Below, in pieces: positions 18,072 through 26,174 of a stretch of 64,000 nt of DNA. Below the pieces are notes generated by a model. The model had not been told where the DNA came from. It saw nothing but the letters and a program-made list of their open reading frames with translations, and did not search any database. Within the stretch, counting starts at the first letter, position 1. Each line of letters opens with the position of its first letter. The stretch is from positions 1 to 64,000 of the forward strand of contig CAWGCJ010000019.1 in assembly GCA_963821095.1 (NCBI GenBank). Direction: 5' to 3'. A program made the translations under genes and the position numbers. The DNA comes from CAVPHV01 sp963821095. GTDB lineage: Bacteria; Actinomycetota; Acidimicrobiia; Spongiisociales; UBA5794.

Positions 18072-18857
18072 GTGACCGATGCCTACTTCACGACCAGCAA
18101 TGGAGGGTGGTTCCATCCCACCGGGTTCGCCCGAGGGCCGTGGGATGCCAACTCGTGTCACGCCGGCCCACCGACGGCGCTGCTGGTGAGAGCCCTGGAG
18201 CGTCTTGTTCCCAATGAGCGCCTCGCCCGGATCACCGTTGAGCTGATGCGGCCCATCCCAATGGCGGGCTTTCGAGTCCAAGCCGAGATACGGCGGCCGG
18301 GCCGATCGGTTACCTTCAGTGAGGCGGAGATACTCGACGAGGATCGGGTGTATGCCCGGGCATTTGCGATGCACCTGCGCCGCCTTGACGAATTTGAGTT
18401 CGCCACGGCGCCGGTCGTGGTTCCCGACTTCGCTACCGCCGTCGCCGGCGAGTTTCCGATCCGGTCTTCTACGCACGGCCTCGAGTGGTTGTTGTCGTCC
18501 GTCGATGTTCGCTACGACCCGGCCGAGTCACTCGGCGAAGGTGGCCCAACCACGGTGTGGATGCGCACCAAGGTACCGATCCTGACCGACGAGCAGCCTT
18601 CTCCGTTCCAACGCATCATGCCATTGGCCGATTGCGGCAACGGCGCCAGCTACAACGAGTACCTCGACCGGGTTGTGTTCTTGAATCCGGATCTGGAGGT
18701 GTCGCTCCACCGCGAACCGGTCGGGGAGTGGTTCTGCTCCAAGGTGAGGTCGCATTGGCAGCCGGACGGCACCGGCTTGTCGGACGCCGAACTGTTCGAC
18801 GTGGGCGGACCGGTCGGCCGCGCCGTGCAGAACCTGCTGCTGATGCCCGCCGGCTGA
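18072..18857 (+). CDS. Acyl-CoA thioesterase family protein (double hot-dog, TesB-like)
   Basis: 261 residues from a GTG start. The N-terminal hot-dog half contains WDANSCHAGPPTALLVRALE, the helix with the conserved HAGPP-type motif, and ITVELMRPIPMAGFRVQAEI, the first long strand pair. The second half has FQRIMPLADCGNGASYNEYL and SHWQPDGTGLSDAELFDVGG, where the catalytic Asp/Gln of TesB-like enzymes normally falls. These enzymes hydrolyse acyl-CoA to free fatty acid and CoA; the chain length preferred is not visible. It is convergent with arsM, three bases apart. Confidence 0.8.
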   Translation: MTDAYFTTSNGGWFHPTGFARGPWDANSCHAGPPTALLVRALERLVPNERLARITVELMRPIPMAGFRVQAEIRRPGRSVTFSEAEILDEDRVYARAFAMHLRRLDEFEFATAPVVVPDFATAVAGEFPIRSSTHGLEWLLSSVDVRYDPAESLGEGGPTTVWMRTKVPILTDEQPSPFQRIMPLADCGNGASYNEYLDRVVFLNPDLEVSLHREPVGEWFCSKVRSHWQPDGTGLSDAELFDVGGPVGRAVQNLLLMPAG

Positions 18858-18860
18858 GCA

Positions 18861-19604
18861 CTAGCCCAGCGTCGCTCTGATGACGGCGGACTGCATTCCG
18901 TCGGCGACTTCGTGAGTGGTCGTCAGCGAGATGTCCACGAAGCCTGCCGCGCTCAGGCCTTGCTCGTACTCCTCGAACGAAAGGGCGCCGGCAATACATC
19001 CAACCCATTCACCGCGCTTGCGTCGATCCTGCGACGAAAGGTGATTCTCGGCCACGACATCGGTGATACCGATGCGGCCGCCCGGCCGCAGGACCCTGGC
19101 CATCTCGGACAGCACCTTTGGCTTGTCGAGTGACAGGTTGATCACACAGTTCGAGATCACCACGTCGACGGTGTTGTCCGCCATCGGGACGTCTTCGATG
19201 ACGCCCTTGAGGAACTCGACGTTGGCGGCGCCGGCCTCGGCCTGGTTCTTGCGGGCGAGGTCGAGCATCTCGTCGGTCATGTCGAGGCCGTAGACGAACC
19301 CGGTCGGTCCGACCCGCGTGGCCGAGAGCAGCACATCGATTCCTCCCCCGGAACCGAGGTCGAGCACCGTTTCGCCCTCCCCCAGTTCGGCTACGGCCGC
19401 CGGGTTGCCGCAGCCGAGGCTGGCGGCGGCTGCCTTGGTCGGGAGGGTCGCAATGTCCTCGGCCGAATAGAGGGTCGTGGCGAAGTCTTGAGCTCCATCT
19501 GTGCAGCAGTCGGTGCTACAGCAGCTGCGTGCTGCGTCGGCGGCCGCAGCGGCATAGCGGTCTCGGACATCCTCGAGGGTGGTCGGGTCGGTGGTGTCGG
19601 ACAT
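18861..19604 (-). CDS. arsM: Arsenite S-adenosylmethionine methyltransferase
   Basis: 247 residues, near the usual ArsM length. The N-terminal Cys cluster (CCSTDCC) is followed by the SAM-binding motif VLDLGSGGGIDVLLSA, and by cysteines in VISNCVINLS and GEWVGCIAGAL, the pair that binds As(III). It transfers methyl groups from SAM to arsenite, giving volatile or less toxic methylated species. It is divergent from arsR with a shared operator region, so it should be induced by arsenite through ArsR. Confidence 0.92.
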   Translation of the reverse strand: MSDTTDPTTLEDVRDRYAAAAADAARSCCSTDCCTDGAQDFATTLYSAEDIATLPTKAAAASLGCGNPAAVAELGEGETVLDLGSGGGIDVLLSATRVGPTGFVYGLDMTDEMLDLARKNQAEAGAANVEFLKGVIEDVPMADNTVDVVISNCVINLSLDKPKVLSEMARVLRPGGRIGITDVVAENHLSSQDRRKRGEWVGCIAGALSFEEYEQGLSAAGFVDISLTTTHEVADGMQSAVIRATLG

Positions 19605-19696
19605 GGCGGCTCCCTGCGTCGTATCGATGAAGTTCGATATGTCGGAGCCTATCAGTCGTATCGACGGACGTCAATATGTCTGATACACTGCGTCCC
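19605..19696. promoter_or_regulatory. Shared arsM/arsR promoter and operator region
   Basis: An inverted repeat ATCGA-N6-TCGAT lies at 19623-19638 next to the arsM start, and a wider one pairs TATCAG (from 19650) with CTGATA (to 19686). TACACT (19684-19689) is the arsR -10 box, seven bases before its ATG, so ArsR bound to the wider repeat would cover its own promoter. Which repeat is the true operator needs footprinting. Confidence 0.55.
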
Positions 19697-20026
19697 ATGG
19701 ACCCAACCATCCAGCCCTGTTGTGATCCGGTGCTGGCCGAGCCGATCGACTCCACCGAGGCCGAGGATCTGGCATCCGCCTTCAAGGTCTTGGCCGATCC
19801 GACCCGACTCCGGTTGTTGAGCCTGATCGCCAACGCTGCCAACGGAGAGATGTGTGCCTGTGACCTGGTTGCTCCGGTCGGCCGCAGCCAACCGACGGTC
19901 AGTCATCACCTCTCGATCCTGGCCGATGCCGGGTTCCTCACCCGAGAGCAGCGAGGGAAGTGGGCCTGGTTCGCCATCGTCCCCGAGCGTGTCGCGGGAT
20001 TGAGCGACGCCTTGGCTGCTTCCTGA
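19697..20026 (+). CDS. arsR: ArsR/SmtB-family arsenic-responsive repressor
   Basis: 109 residues from the ATG at 19697; the in-frame ATG at 19676 lies upstream of the -10 box and is unlikely to be transcribed. Winged-helix core: LASAFKVLADPTRLRLLSLI, the metal-sensing helix GEMCACDLV with a Cys-Ala-Cys pair, and recognition helix SQPTVSHHLSILADAGFL. Extra cysteines at the N-terminus (QPCCDP) may complete the As(III) site, as in the variant ArsR group with N-terminal Cys pairs. Represses arsM and itself until arsenite binds. Confidence 0.9.
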   Translation: MDPTIQPCCDPVLAEPIDSTEAEDLASAFKVLADPTRLRLLSLIANAANGEMCACDLVAPVGRSQPTVSHHLSILADAGFLTREQRGKWAWFAIVPERVAGLSDALAAS

Positions 20027-20043
20027 CCAGCCGGCCCGGTCTC

Positions 20044-20925
20044 CTAATCCATGTACGGCTCGCGGCGCGGTCGGACATCGACCTCGATGCTGTAGAGCGA
20101 TGTTGAGGCGGTGATGAACAGGGTCTTCCAGTCGGGTCCTCCGAATGTGAGGTTGCCTACCTTCTCCGGCACCGCGATGAAGTCAATGCGTTCGCCGGCG
20201 GGGTCGAAGACCCAGACGCCCCCTGGGCCGGTCACCCAGATGTTGCCCAGTTCGTCGCACTTCATGCCGTCGGGTTTGCCGGCGACCTCATCGGACTTGA
20301 CTCCGGTGGCGAAGAGTTGTTCGTTGCCGAGTGAGCCGTTGGCCGCAACGTCGAAGCGGCGGATCAGGCCGTTGGTGGTGTCGTTGATGTAGAGGTGTTG
20401 CTCACCGAGGCTGAAGCAAAGACCGTTGGGGGTCTCGAAGAGATCTCGGGGCACCACCAAGTTGAGCGACCCGTCTGGATCGATTCGAAATACACCCTGC
20501 CAGTCGAGTTCTTGCGGGCGGACGACGCCGTGGTGGCCATCGCGCCGTCCGTAGTAGGGGTCGGTGAAGTAGATCGCCCCATCCGATCGCACCACGATGT
20601 CGTTGGGGCTGTTGAGTTCGGCGCCGTCGAAGTGGCTGGCGATGGTCTCCTGGCTGCCGTCGGGAGCCTCCCGAACCACTGTTGAGATGGCGTGATGACA
20701 AACCAGGAGGTTGCCGGCGGCGTCGTAGGTGAGCCCATTGCTCTTGAACGAAGGTCGGCGATCGTCCCTGATTCCTGTTGTGGGGTTCCAGCGAGAGCGA
20801 ACGTCGCCGGGGATGTCCGAGAAGACCAGCTCGCCGCCGCGGTGGTCCCAGACCGGGCCCTCGGTGAAGAGGAATCCGGTTGCCAATCGCTCAACGGTGC
20901 CGTTCGGATCGCGCAGTGGTGTCAT
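20044..20925 (-). CDS. SMP-30/gluconolactonase family beta-propeller hydrolase
   Basis: 293 residues. Six-bladed propeller signatures are present: LFTEGPVWDHRGGELVFSD (the metal-binding Glu of SMP-30), KSNGLTYDAAGNLLVC, LNSPNDIVVRSDGAIYFTDP (metal-binding Asn), ETPNGLCFS and AGKPDGMKCDELGNIWVTG (metal-binding Asp). All metal ligands seem intact. Family members open sugar lactones or related esters. No signal peptide. It ends 18 bases from the arsR stop, convergent. Confidence 0.88.
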   Translation of the reverse strand: MTPLRDPNGTVERLATGFLFTEGPVWDHRGGELVFSDIPGDVRSRWNPTTGIRDDRRPSFKSNGLTYDAAGNLLVCHHAISTVVREAPDGSQETIASHFDGAELNSPNDIVVRSDGAIYFTDPYYGRRDGHHGVVRPQELDWQGVFRIDPDGSLNLVVPRDLFETPNGLCFSLGEQHLYINDTTNGLIRRFDVAANGSLGNEQLFATGVKSDEVAGKPDGMKCDELGNIWVTGPGGVWVFDPAGERIDFIAVPEKVGNLTFGGPDWKTLFITASTSLYSIEVDVRPRREPYMD

Positions 20926-20981
20926 CGAACCCTCCTCAGTCGCAGGGCTCGAACACTAGAAGGCGCGGAGGTGAGCAGCGT

Positions 20982-21695
20982 TCAGCTGCACGGGACGGCG
21001 GGGGTGTTGCCGACCGAACGGCACACCCCACCGGTACCGGTTTCAATCGTGACGGTCGGGGCGAAGAAGCTGTTGACCTTGACGATCGTACGGCCGAGCG
21101 ATCCGGTCGAGATGGCCACCGGGCCAGCAGCTCGCAGGGTGCTCTCGACGACCCGAGCGGTTCCGTCCAGACCAGCGACATCGGACGCCTCTACGGTGAT
21201 GCCGGAACCGAGGGCTTCGAGGTGCGACGAGCGCACCAGCACTCGGCCATTGGGCCAGTCGAACGATGCCGACAGCAGAATGCCGGCGGCGCGCAGAGTG
21301 CTGCGCTTGACCACCACCGTTCCGTCCTGCTCGGGCACGCCTTCATCTCCGGCGCAGCACCCGGCCGTCAACTCGAGGAAGCCGGCAACATCGATGACGC
21401 TGTCGACGACCCGGATCGTCGTTTCCTCGGGACTGCTGATTGCGACGAGATTCCCGGACCCCGTGAGCTCCAGTCCCCGCAGGACGAGTATGGCGCCGGG
21501 GTCGAGCACTACGCTGCAATCGCCGACGAGGGCGCCGGCACCTCCGACATAACGATCCGTTCCTGTCACGTCGATCCTGCCGTCGGCGTTGCAGTCTGCG
21601 GCGAAGTCGGCGGCGTCGGACGGGGCGGCGAGCGCCGACGCCATCGGCAGTACCGCAGCCAGGGCAAAGGCGGCGAAGATCGTGAGTCTTTTCAT
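20982..21695 (-). CDS. Secreted beta-helix-like protein, unknown function
   Basis: 237 residues from the ATG at 21695, chosen for its AGGAG site seven bases upstream and the signal peptide it opens (MKRLTIFAAFALAAVLPMAS). A Cys-rich start with DCNADGRIDVTGTDRYVG, like calcium-binding dockerin-type loops, is followed by about eight rungs of short beta strands (ILVLRGLELTGSGNLVAIS, RVVDSVIDVAGFLELT) typical of right-handed parallel beta-helices. No catalytic residues identified. Confidence 0.7.
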   Translation of the reverse strand: MKRLTIFAAFALAAVLPMASALAAPSDAADFAADCNADGRIDVTGTDRYVGGAGALVGDCSVVLDPGAILVLRGLELTGSGNLVAISSPEETTIRVVDSVIDVAGFLELTAGCCAGDEGVPEQDGTVVVKRSTLRAAGILLSASFDWPNGRVLVRSSHLEALGSGITVEASDVAGLDGTARVVESTLRAAGPVAISTGSLGRTIVKVNSFFAPTVTIETGTGGVCRSVGNTPAVPCS

Positions 21696-21848
21696 TGGCG
21701 CTCCTGGTGAGGTCAGCTGCGCCGAGCGTAGCGGCGGATCGCCCCGGGAAGCGAGAGATCCTCGCGATCCGTGCACGCACGAACAGGATTGGGGGACGGT
21801 CGAGCGCTACGCTGTTGCGATCGTCCCATCTGGCGTCGAGGAGGTCCG

Positions 21849-22859
21849 GTGAACGTCGCCGATCCATACGCACATATTCGCCTGGCACTTCACGCCGCCT
21901 TGGTTGGTGGCGATCCGGGCACCGCGTACAGGCTCGTCCGGGAATTGATGGACGAAGGCGTCTCATTCGACGCGGTTCTCTTCGACTACCTCGGTGCCGT
22001 CCAGCGCGAGGTGGGGACGCGCTGGCAGCAGGCCGACTATCGGATCGCTGAAGAGCATGCCGCCTCGAGCACCACGGAGACCGTTGTCGGTTTGCTTGCC
22101 GGATCGTTCGACTTGGACGCCGAAGCCCCACACATTGTGGTCGCCAGCGCCGAGGGCGACTCCCACTCTCTGCCGGCTCGGATGGTCTCGGCGTACCTCA
22201 CCTCGCTTGGATGGCGGGTGACATTCCTCGGGTCAAGCGTTCCATCTGGAGATCTGGGTGCGTTCCTTGCCGACGAGCAGCCCCGAGCCCTCGTCCTGGC
22301 GTGCTCGTTGAGTTCGAACTTGCGCGGCGCCCGGGCCAGCATTGAGGCCGCCCACGATGCCGGCGTCCCGGTGGTGGCCGGCGGGCGGGGGTTCGGGCAC
22401 AGTGGTGAGCGGGCTTCGGCTCTCGGTGCCGACGCCTGGATGGCCGATCCCCGTGGCCTCGACGATCTGTTGCGAACCTGGGATCCCGATCCGGCGGCAG
22501 CTGAGGCCGAAGTGTTCGATGGCGGGGACCTTGATGTGCTCGAACAGCTCCGCTACTCGACCGTGGCCGCAGTGGTCGATGCGTTGCCACCGCCGGAAAC
22601 GACGCTCGATGCCGGATTGTTGCGGGCGGACGTGAACTTGCTCTGGGATATCCTGTCCGCCTCCGTGCTGGTCGCCGACCCGGCCGTGGTCGCCGAGTTC
22701 ATCTACTGGCACGACGCCCTGTCCCCAGGGAGCGGGCGGGTGATCGCGACCCGCGACCTCGTTGCCGCTTTGCGGGATCAGCTGCCCGACGAAGCTTTGG
22801 TGGCGCACACCTACCTCGATCTTGGGCTCGAGATGGCCGATTCGGAACAGGTCTCCTAG
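21849..22859 (+). CDS. Cobalamin-binding domain protein
   Basis: 336 residues from the GTG at 21849, which has GAGGAGG a few bases upstream; the frame is open further up but has no ribosome site. A helical cap (about 1-80, with WQQADYRIAEEHAAS) precedes a B12-binding Rossmann domain: VVASAEGDSHSLPARMV holds the DxH pair whose His is the lower cobalt ligand (the following Gly is Pro here), then VTFLGSSVPSGDL and PVVAGGRGF. The last 120 residues are helical and unrecognised. This is the plan of CarH-type sensors and corrinoid proteins but without a MerR domain, so it may be a sensor or a methyl-carrier partner. Confidence 0.8.
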   Translation: MNVADPYAHIRLALHAALVGGDPGTAYRLVRELMDEGVSFDAVLFDYLGAVQREVGTRWQQADYRIAEEHAASSTTETVVGLLAGSFDLDAEAPHIVVASAEGDSHSLPARMVSAYLTSLGWRVTFLGSSVPSGDLGAFLADEQPRALVLACSLSSNLRGARASIEAAHDAGVPVVAGGRGFGHSGERASALGADAWMADPRGLDDLLRTWDPDPAAAEAEVFDGGDLDVLEQLRYSTVAAVVDALPPPETTLDAGLLRADVNLLWDILSASVLVADPAVVAEFIYWHDALSPGSGRVIATRDLVAALRDQLPDEALVAHTYLDLGLEMADSEQVS

Positions 22860-23842
22860 AGCTCGTTCCCCGAGCGCTCCCCGGCTGCATAGGCCACGAG
22901 GTTGCCGATCGTCGTGGCTGCGATCGCCTCGAGGGCCTCTTCGGTGAAGAAGGCCTGGTGACCCGTGATCAGCACATTTGGAAAGGTGAGCAGGCGAGAG
23001 AAGAGGTCATCCTGGAGGACTTGGTTGGAAAGGTCGTCGAAGAACAGGTCCTCCTCCTCTTCGTAGACGTCGAGGCCGAGACTGCCGATCTTGCCCCTCT
23101 TGAGGCCGTCGATCACTGCGGCAGTGTCGATCAGCCCCCCTCGACTGGTGTTGATCAGCATGACGCCATCTTTCATCGCGCCGATCGCGTCGGTATTGAC
23201 CATGTGGTAGGTCTCGGGGGTCAGCGGAGCGTGGAGGGTGATGATGTCGGATCGAGCGACCAGTTCGTCGATGTCGACGTACACCAATCCAACCTCTGCT
23301 GCGTCTGGGTTCGGGAATCGGTCGTGGCCGAGCACGTTGCATCCGAATCCGCGCAGAATGGTGGCAACGGCCAGGCCGATCCGGCCGGTCCCGATCACGC
23401 CGACGGTCCGGCTGGCGAGGTCGAAGCCGAGTAGCCCTTCGAGGGCGAAGTTCGCCTCCCGTACCCGGTTGTACGATCGATAGATCTTGCGGTTGAGAGC
23501 AAGAATCAGCGCCACGGTGTGTTCGGCCACCGACGTCGGCGAGTAGGCGGGAACTCGAACCACGGTGAGGTCGAGGCGACGCGCCGCGTCGAGGTCGACG
23601 TGGTTGAACCCCGCCGAGCGAAGGGCGACGATCCGGACGCCGAGTTCGGCCAACTGCTCCAACACGGGAGCCCCTAGATCATCGTTGACGAAGGCGCAGA
23701 CGGCGTTGTAGCCGCGTGCCAAGCCCGCAGAACGCACATCGAGGTGGGCCTCGAAGAACTCGACGTCGAGGCCGGCGTCGGCGGCGGCCTCGCCCAGGAA
23801 GCGTTCGTCGTACGGTTTGCTGGAGAAGACGGCAACTCTCAT
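22856..23842 (-). CDS. ldhA: D-2-hydroxyacid dehydrogenase (D-lactate dehydrogenase type)
   Basis: 328 residues, the length of fermentative D-LDH. NAD-binding motif VGVIGTGRIGLAVA, substrate Arg in INTSRGGLID, Glu in LDVYEEEEDLFFDD and catalytic His in VLITGHQAFFTEEAL, all in place. YSPTSVAEHTVALILALNRK is the D-LDH form of the family signature. It interconverts pyruvate and D-lactate with NADH. It is convergent with the B12 gene with a four-base 3' overlap. Confidence 0.87.
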   Translation of the reverse strand: MRVAVFSSKPYDERFLGEAAADAGLDVEFFEAHLDVRSAGLARGYNAVCAFVNDDLGAPVLEQLAELGVRIVALRSAGFNHVDLDAARRLDLTVVRVPAYSPTSVAEHTVALILALNRKIYRSYNRVREANFALEGLLGFDLASRTVGVIGTGRIGLAVATILRGFGCNVLGHDRFPNPDAAEVGLVYVDIDELVARSDIITLHAPLTPETYHMVNTDAIGAMKDGVMLINTSRGGLIDTAAVIDGLKRGKIGSLGLDVYEEEEDLFFDDLSNQVLQDDLFSRLLTFPNVLITGHQAFFTEEALEAIAATTIGNLVAYAAGERSGNEL

Positions 23843-23947
23843 GCCTGCAGCCTATGCCACCGCCCGTCGCTGAGTGCCGCGAACGCTCTGGATCCCGGTG
23901 GGTCCGTCTCGGTCGCAGGCGTCCCCATCCCCTGTCCCCCGAAGGCC

Positions 23948-24331
23948 CTAGGGAATGATCACTTCGGGGAAGTTGCGGTATGCGTCGAGATCATGCCGAT
24001 ACTGGGCCTGATGGGCCTGCCCACCTCCGTCACGCCACGTGACGGAGGCTCGGAACGTGTTGCTCTTGCGACGTCTGAAGAGATCGGTTGCCGAGTCGAG
24101 GAAGACGCGGACTTCCCGGCCGGGACGTAGGACGCCGACTCGGCGAAAGAACGGCAGCTCCGAGACACGAAGGTTGCGGGCTCCCATCAACGGTCGGGAG
24201 AACTCAACCGAGACATCGTGGGCGACGTGATCGCCGACGTTGACCAGGACGAGTTCGAACGCTCCTTTCGTGTAGTCGACGTCGAGCACCACGCCGGGTT
24301 TTGGTGTGTCGAGCGGAGGTCGCTCGGTCAT
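23948..24331 (-). CDS. Small beta-rich protein coupled to the tail-tube gene, unknown
   Basis: 127 residues. The ATG overlaps the stop of the tail-tube-like gene (TGATG), so the two are co-translated. The sequence reads as an Ig-like beta sandwich (FELVLVNVGDHVAHDVSVEF, then LPFFRRVGVLRPGREVRVFL). The family is not recognised. Position suggests a partner or chaperone of the tube-like protein, which is inference. Confidence 0.6.
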   Translation of the reverse strand: MTERPPLDTPKPGVVLDVDYTKGAFELVLVNVGDHVAHDVSVEFSRPLMGARNLRVSELPFFRRVGVLRPGREVRVFLDSATDLFRRRKSNTFRASVTWRDGGGQAHQAQYRHDLDAYRNFPEVIIP

Positions 24332-24768
24332 CAGTCCACCAACTCGAGGCCTTCGTGGCAGACTTCGATGGTCTCGATGGCCACCTCGCTTGACCCTGCA
24401 TTCAGTTCGGGACCTTCATACCGGCACGGCCACGCTTCCCTGATCAGGTAGCGAACCGCAGGCTCCCGTGATTCGTTGAGGATCACGATCGAGCCGGTTC
24501 GTCGCTGCACCGTTCCGCTCATCGCTTGGATGATCCACTCCCAGAACGCTCGATCACCCGTGATGCCTCGCTTGAGAGTGACGTTGGCGTACTTGACCAA
24601 ACCGGGGAGCTTGCGCACCGTCGGCACGACGTCGCTGCCCTCGCGATACTCGATGGGTTCGATCTCGAAGGACAACCCTGACACTTCGCTGAATGCGGCG
24701 ACGGCGATTCCGTCGAATTCCACAATGAAGTTGAAGGCCGAATACGGGTCGCGGCGATCGGCGGCCAT
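24331..24768 (-). CDS. Phage-tail-tube-like protein (T4 gp19 / eCIS tube family), orphan
   Basis: 145 residues from the ATG at 24768 with a perfect AGGAGG eight bases upstream. DPYSAFNFIVEFDGIAVAAF near the start and the SEVSGLSFEIEPIEYREG segment are the hallmarks of the gp19-like tube family (NFxVExDG then GFSEVSGL). The length is right for a complete tube protein. No sheath, baseplate, spike or ATPase genes of a contractile injection system are within the window, so it is an orphan with only the small coupled gene 23948-24331. It could be a remnant or a member of a minimal system. Confidence 0.8.
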   Translation of the reverse strand: MAADRRDPYSAFNFIVEFDGIAVAAFSEVSGLSFEIEPIEYREGSDVVPTVRKLPGLVKYANVTLKRGITGDRAFWEWIIQAMSGTVQRRTGSIVILNESREPAVRYLIREAWPCRYEGPELNAGSSEVAIETIEVCHEGLELVD

Positions 24769-24912
24769 TGACACACCTCCTGAGTAGCTCCCCACGAGGC
24801 TACGCATCGAGTGCGGGGTGTGGAGAGAGATCTGACACGGCTCGAGGTCCCCATCGAGCCGCCACCTGATATCGTTGCTTCGACTGGTCGCCGACCCCGG
24901 AGAGGAGGACCT

Positions 24913-25002
24913 GTGGAAGCCAAAGCAGTTGCAGCGCCAACGCTGCGCGTGTCTGTCACTTCATTCCGGGTGCTCCCGACGTCTGGTGTTCGTGCCTTGT
25001 AG
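24913..25002 (+). CDS. Possible 29-residue ORF with strong ribosome site
   Basis: GTG at 24913 follows GGAGAGGAGGACCT, one of the strongest Shine-Dalgarno matches in the window, in the gap between the tail-tube gene and rsgA. It encodes 29 residues (VEAKAVAAPTLRVSVTSFRV...) and stops at 25002, 53 bases before the rsgA start. It could be a leader peptide or chance. No family can be assigned. Confidence 0.3.
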   Translation: MEAKAVAAPTLRVSVTSFRVLPTSGVRAL

Positions 25003-25055
25003 AAGGCGCCGACCGGAGAGAAGGGAGCTCCCCCGAGCTCCAGGAGTGTTCTCTG

Positions 25056-26174
25056 GTGCATTCAGCCAACACCGCCCAACCTGAGCATCGAACGCCGATG
25101 CCGGGACCCACCGCCTACGGATGGAACACATCCCTAGCCGCCGACTTTGCGGCCGTTGCTGGGGCCGATCATGTGCCGGCGCGTGTCATCCGAGTCGATC
25201 GGGGAGGTGTTCTTGCTGCCACCGCGTCGAGCGTCATTCGCTGTCACTCCGGCCGCGTCGCGACCCACCCCGCCTCCGCTCCCGGTCCGCCGGCAACCGG
25301 TGACTGGATTGCCGTCCTCGCCGAGCCAGACGGGAGTTGGATGCTCGACGCCATCCTGCCTCGGCGGTCCACCATTGCGCGGCTCACTGCTCTCGGGGAC
25401 GAACGGCAGGTCCTGGCTTCCAACGTCGACCTGGTGTTTGTCGTCCACGGACTTGACCGCGATCCCAAGCTGCGCCGTCTCGAGCGGACGCTGGTGATGG
25501 CCTGGGACAGCGGGGCGACGCCCGTTGTCGTGCTGACCAAGACCGATCTCGTCACCGGCGGCGGCGATGGGCCCGGGGTCACATCGGTTGTCGCCGATGT
25601 GCAGGCGATTGCGCCGGGAGTCGACGTCATCGCGGTCAGCAACGCCACGGGCCACGGGATCGACGCCATCGAACGTCATATCGGATCGGGTACGACCGTG
25701 GTGCTGGTCGGGGAATCTGGTGCCGGAAAGTCGTCGCTGGTGAACCGTCTGCTCGGAGAGGAACGTCAGATCACCGCGGAGACTCGTGAAAGCGATGCCA
25801 AGGGTCGCCACACCACCACATCTCGCGAGCTGATCCCGCTGCCGATGGGTGGGGTGTTGATCGACACCCCGGGTTTGCGCGGTCTCGGCCTGTGGGAGGG
25901 CGGCGACGGCATTGCGTTGGCCTTCTCCGACATCGAGGAGTTCGCCGCGGCATGCAAGTTCCGGGACTGCGGTCACGGCAACGAACCCGGCTGTGGCGTC
26001 CTCGCCGCGGTGGAGGCTGGGGAACTCGACGACGCTCGTCTCGCTAGTTACCAGAAGCTCCACAAGGAGCTTGCCAACGAGTCGTTGCGTTCCGACGTGC
26101 GGGCGCGGCGTGCCTCCGAACGCGACGGCGGCCGTCGCTACAAACGGTCGAAGGAAGGCAAGGCGGAGTGGTAG
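25056..26174 (+). CDS. rsgA: Ribosome small-subunit-dependent GTPase A
   Basis: 372 residues from a GTG with CAGGAG about ten bases upstream. An OB domain (about 40-100, VIRVDRGGVLAAT) precedes a circularly permuted GTPase: G4 VVVLTKTDL (158-166) comes before G1 VLVGESGAGKSSLVN (216-230) and G3 LIDTPGLRGL. The end has the zinc cluster (ACKFRDCGHGNEPGCGV) and a basic tail. It assists late maturation of the 30S subunit. The 3' end overlaps amrB on the other strand by 37 bases. Confidence 0.95.
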   Translation: MHSANTAQPEHRTPMPGPTAYGWNTSLAADFAAVAGADHVPARVIRVDRGGVLAATASSVIRCHSGRVATHPASAPGPPATGDWIAVLAEPDGSWMLDAILPRRSTIARLTALGDERQVLASNVDLVFVVHGLDRDPKLRRLERTLVMAWDSGATPVVVLTKTDLVTGGGDGPGVTSVVADVQAIAPGVDVIAVSNATGHGIDAIERHIGSGTTVVLVGESGAGKSSLVNRLLGEERQITAETRESDAKGRHTTTSRELIPLPMGGVLIDTPGLRGLGLWEGGDGIALAFSDIEEFAAACKFRDCGHGNEPGCGVLAAVEAGELDDARLASYQKLHKELANESLRSDVRARRASERDGGRRYKRSKEGKAEW

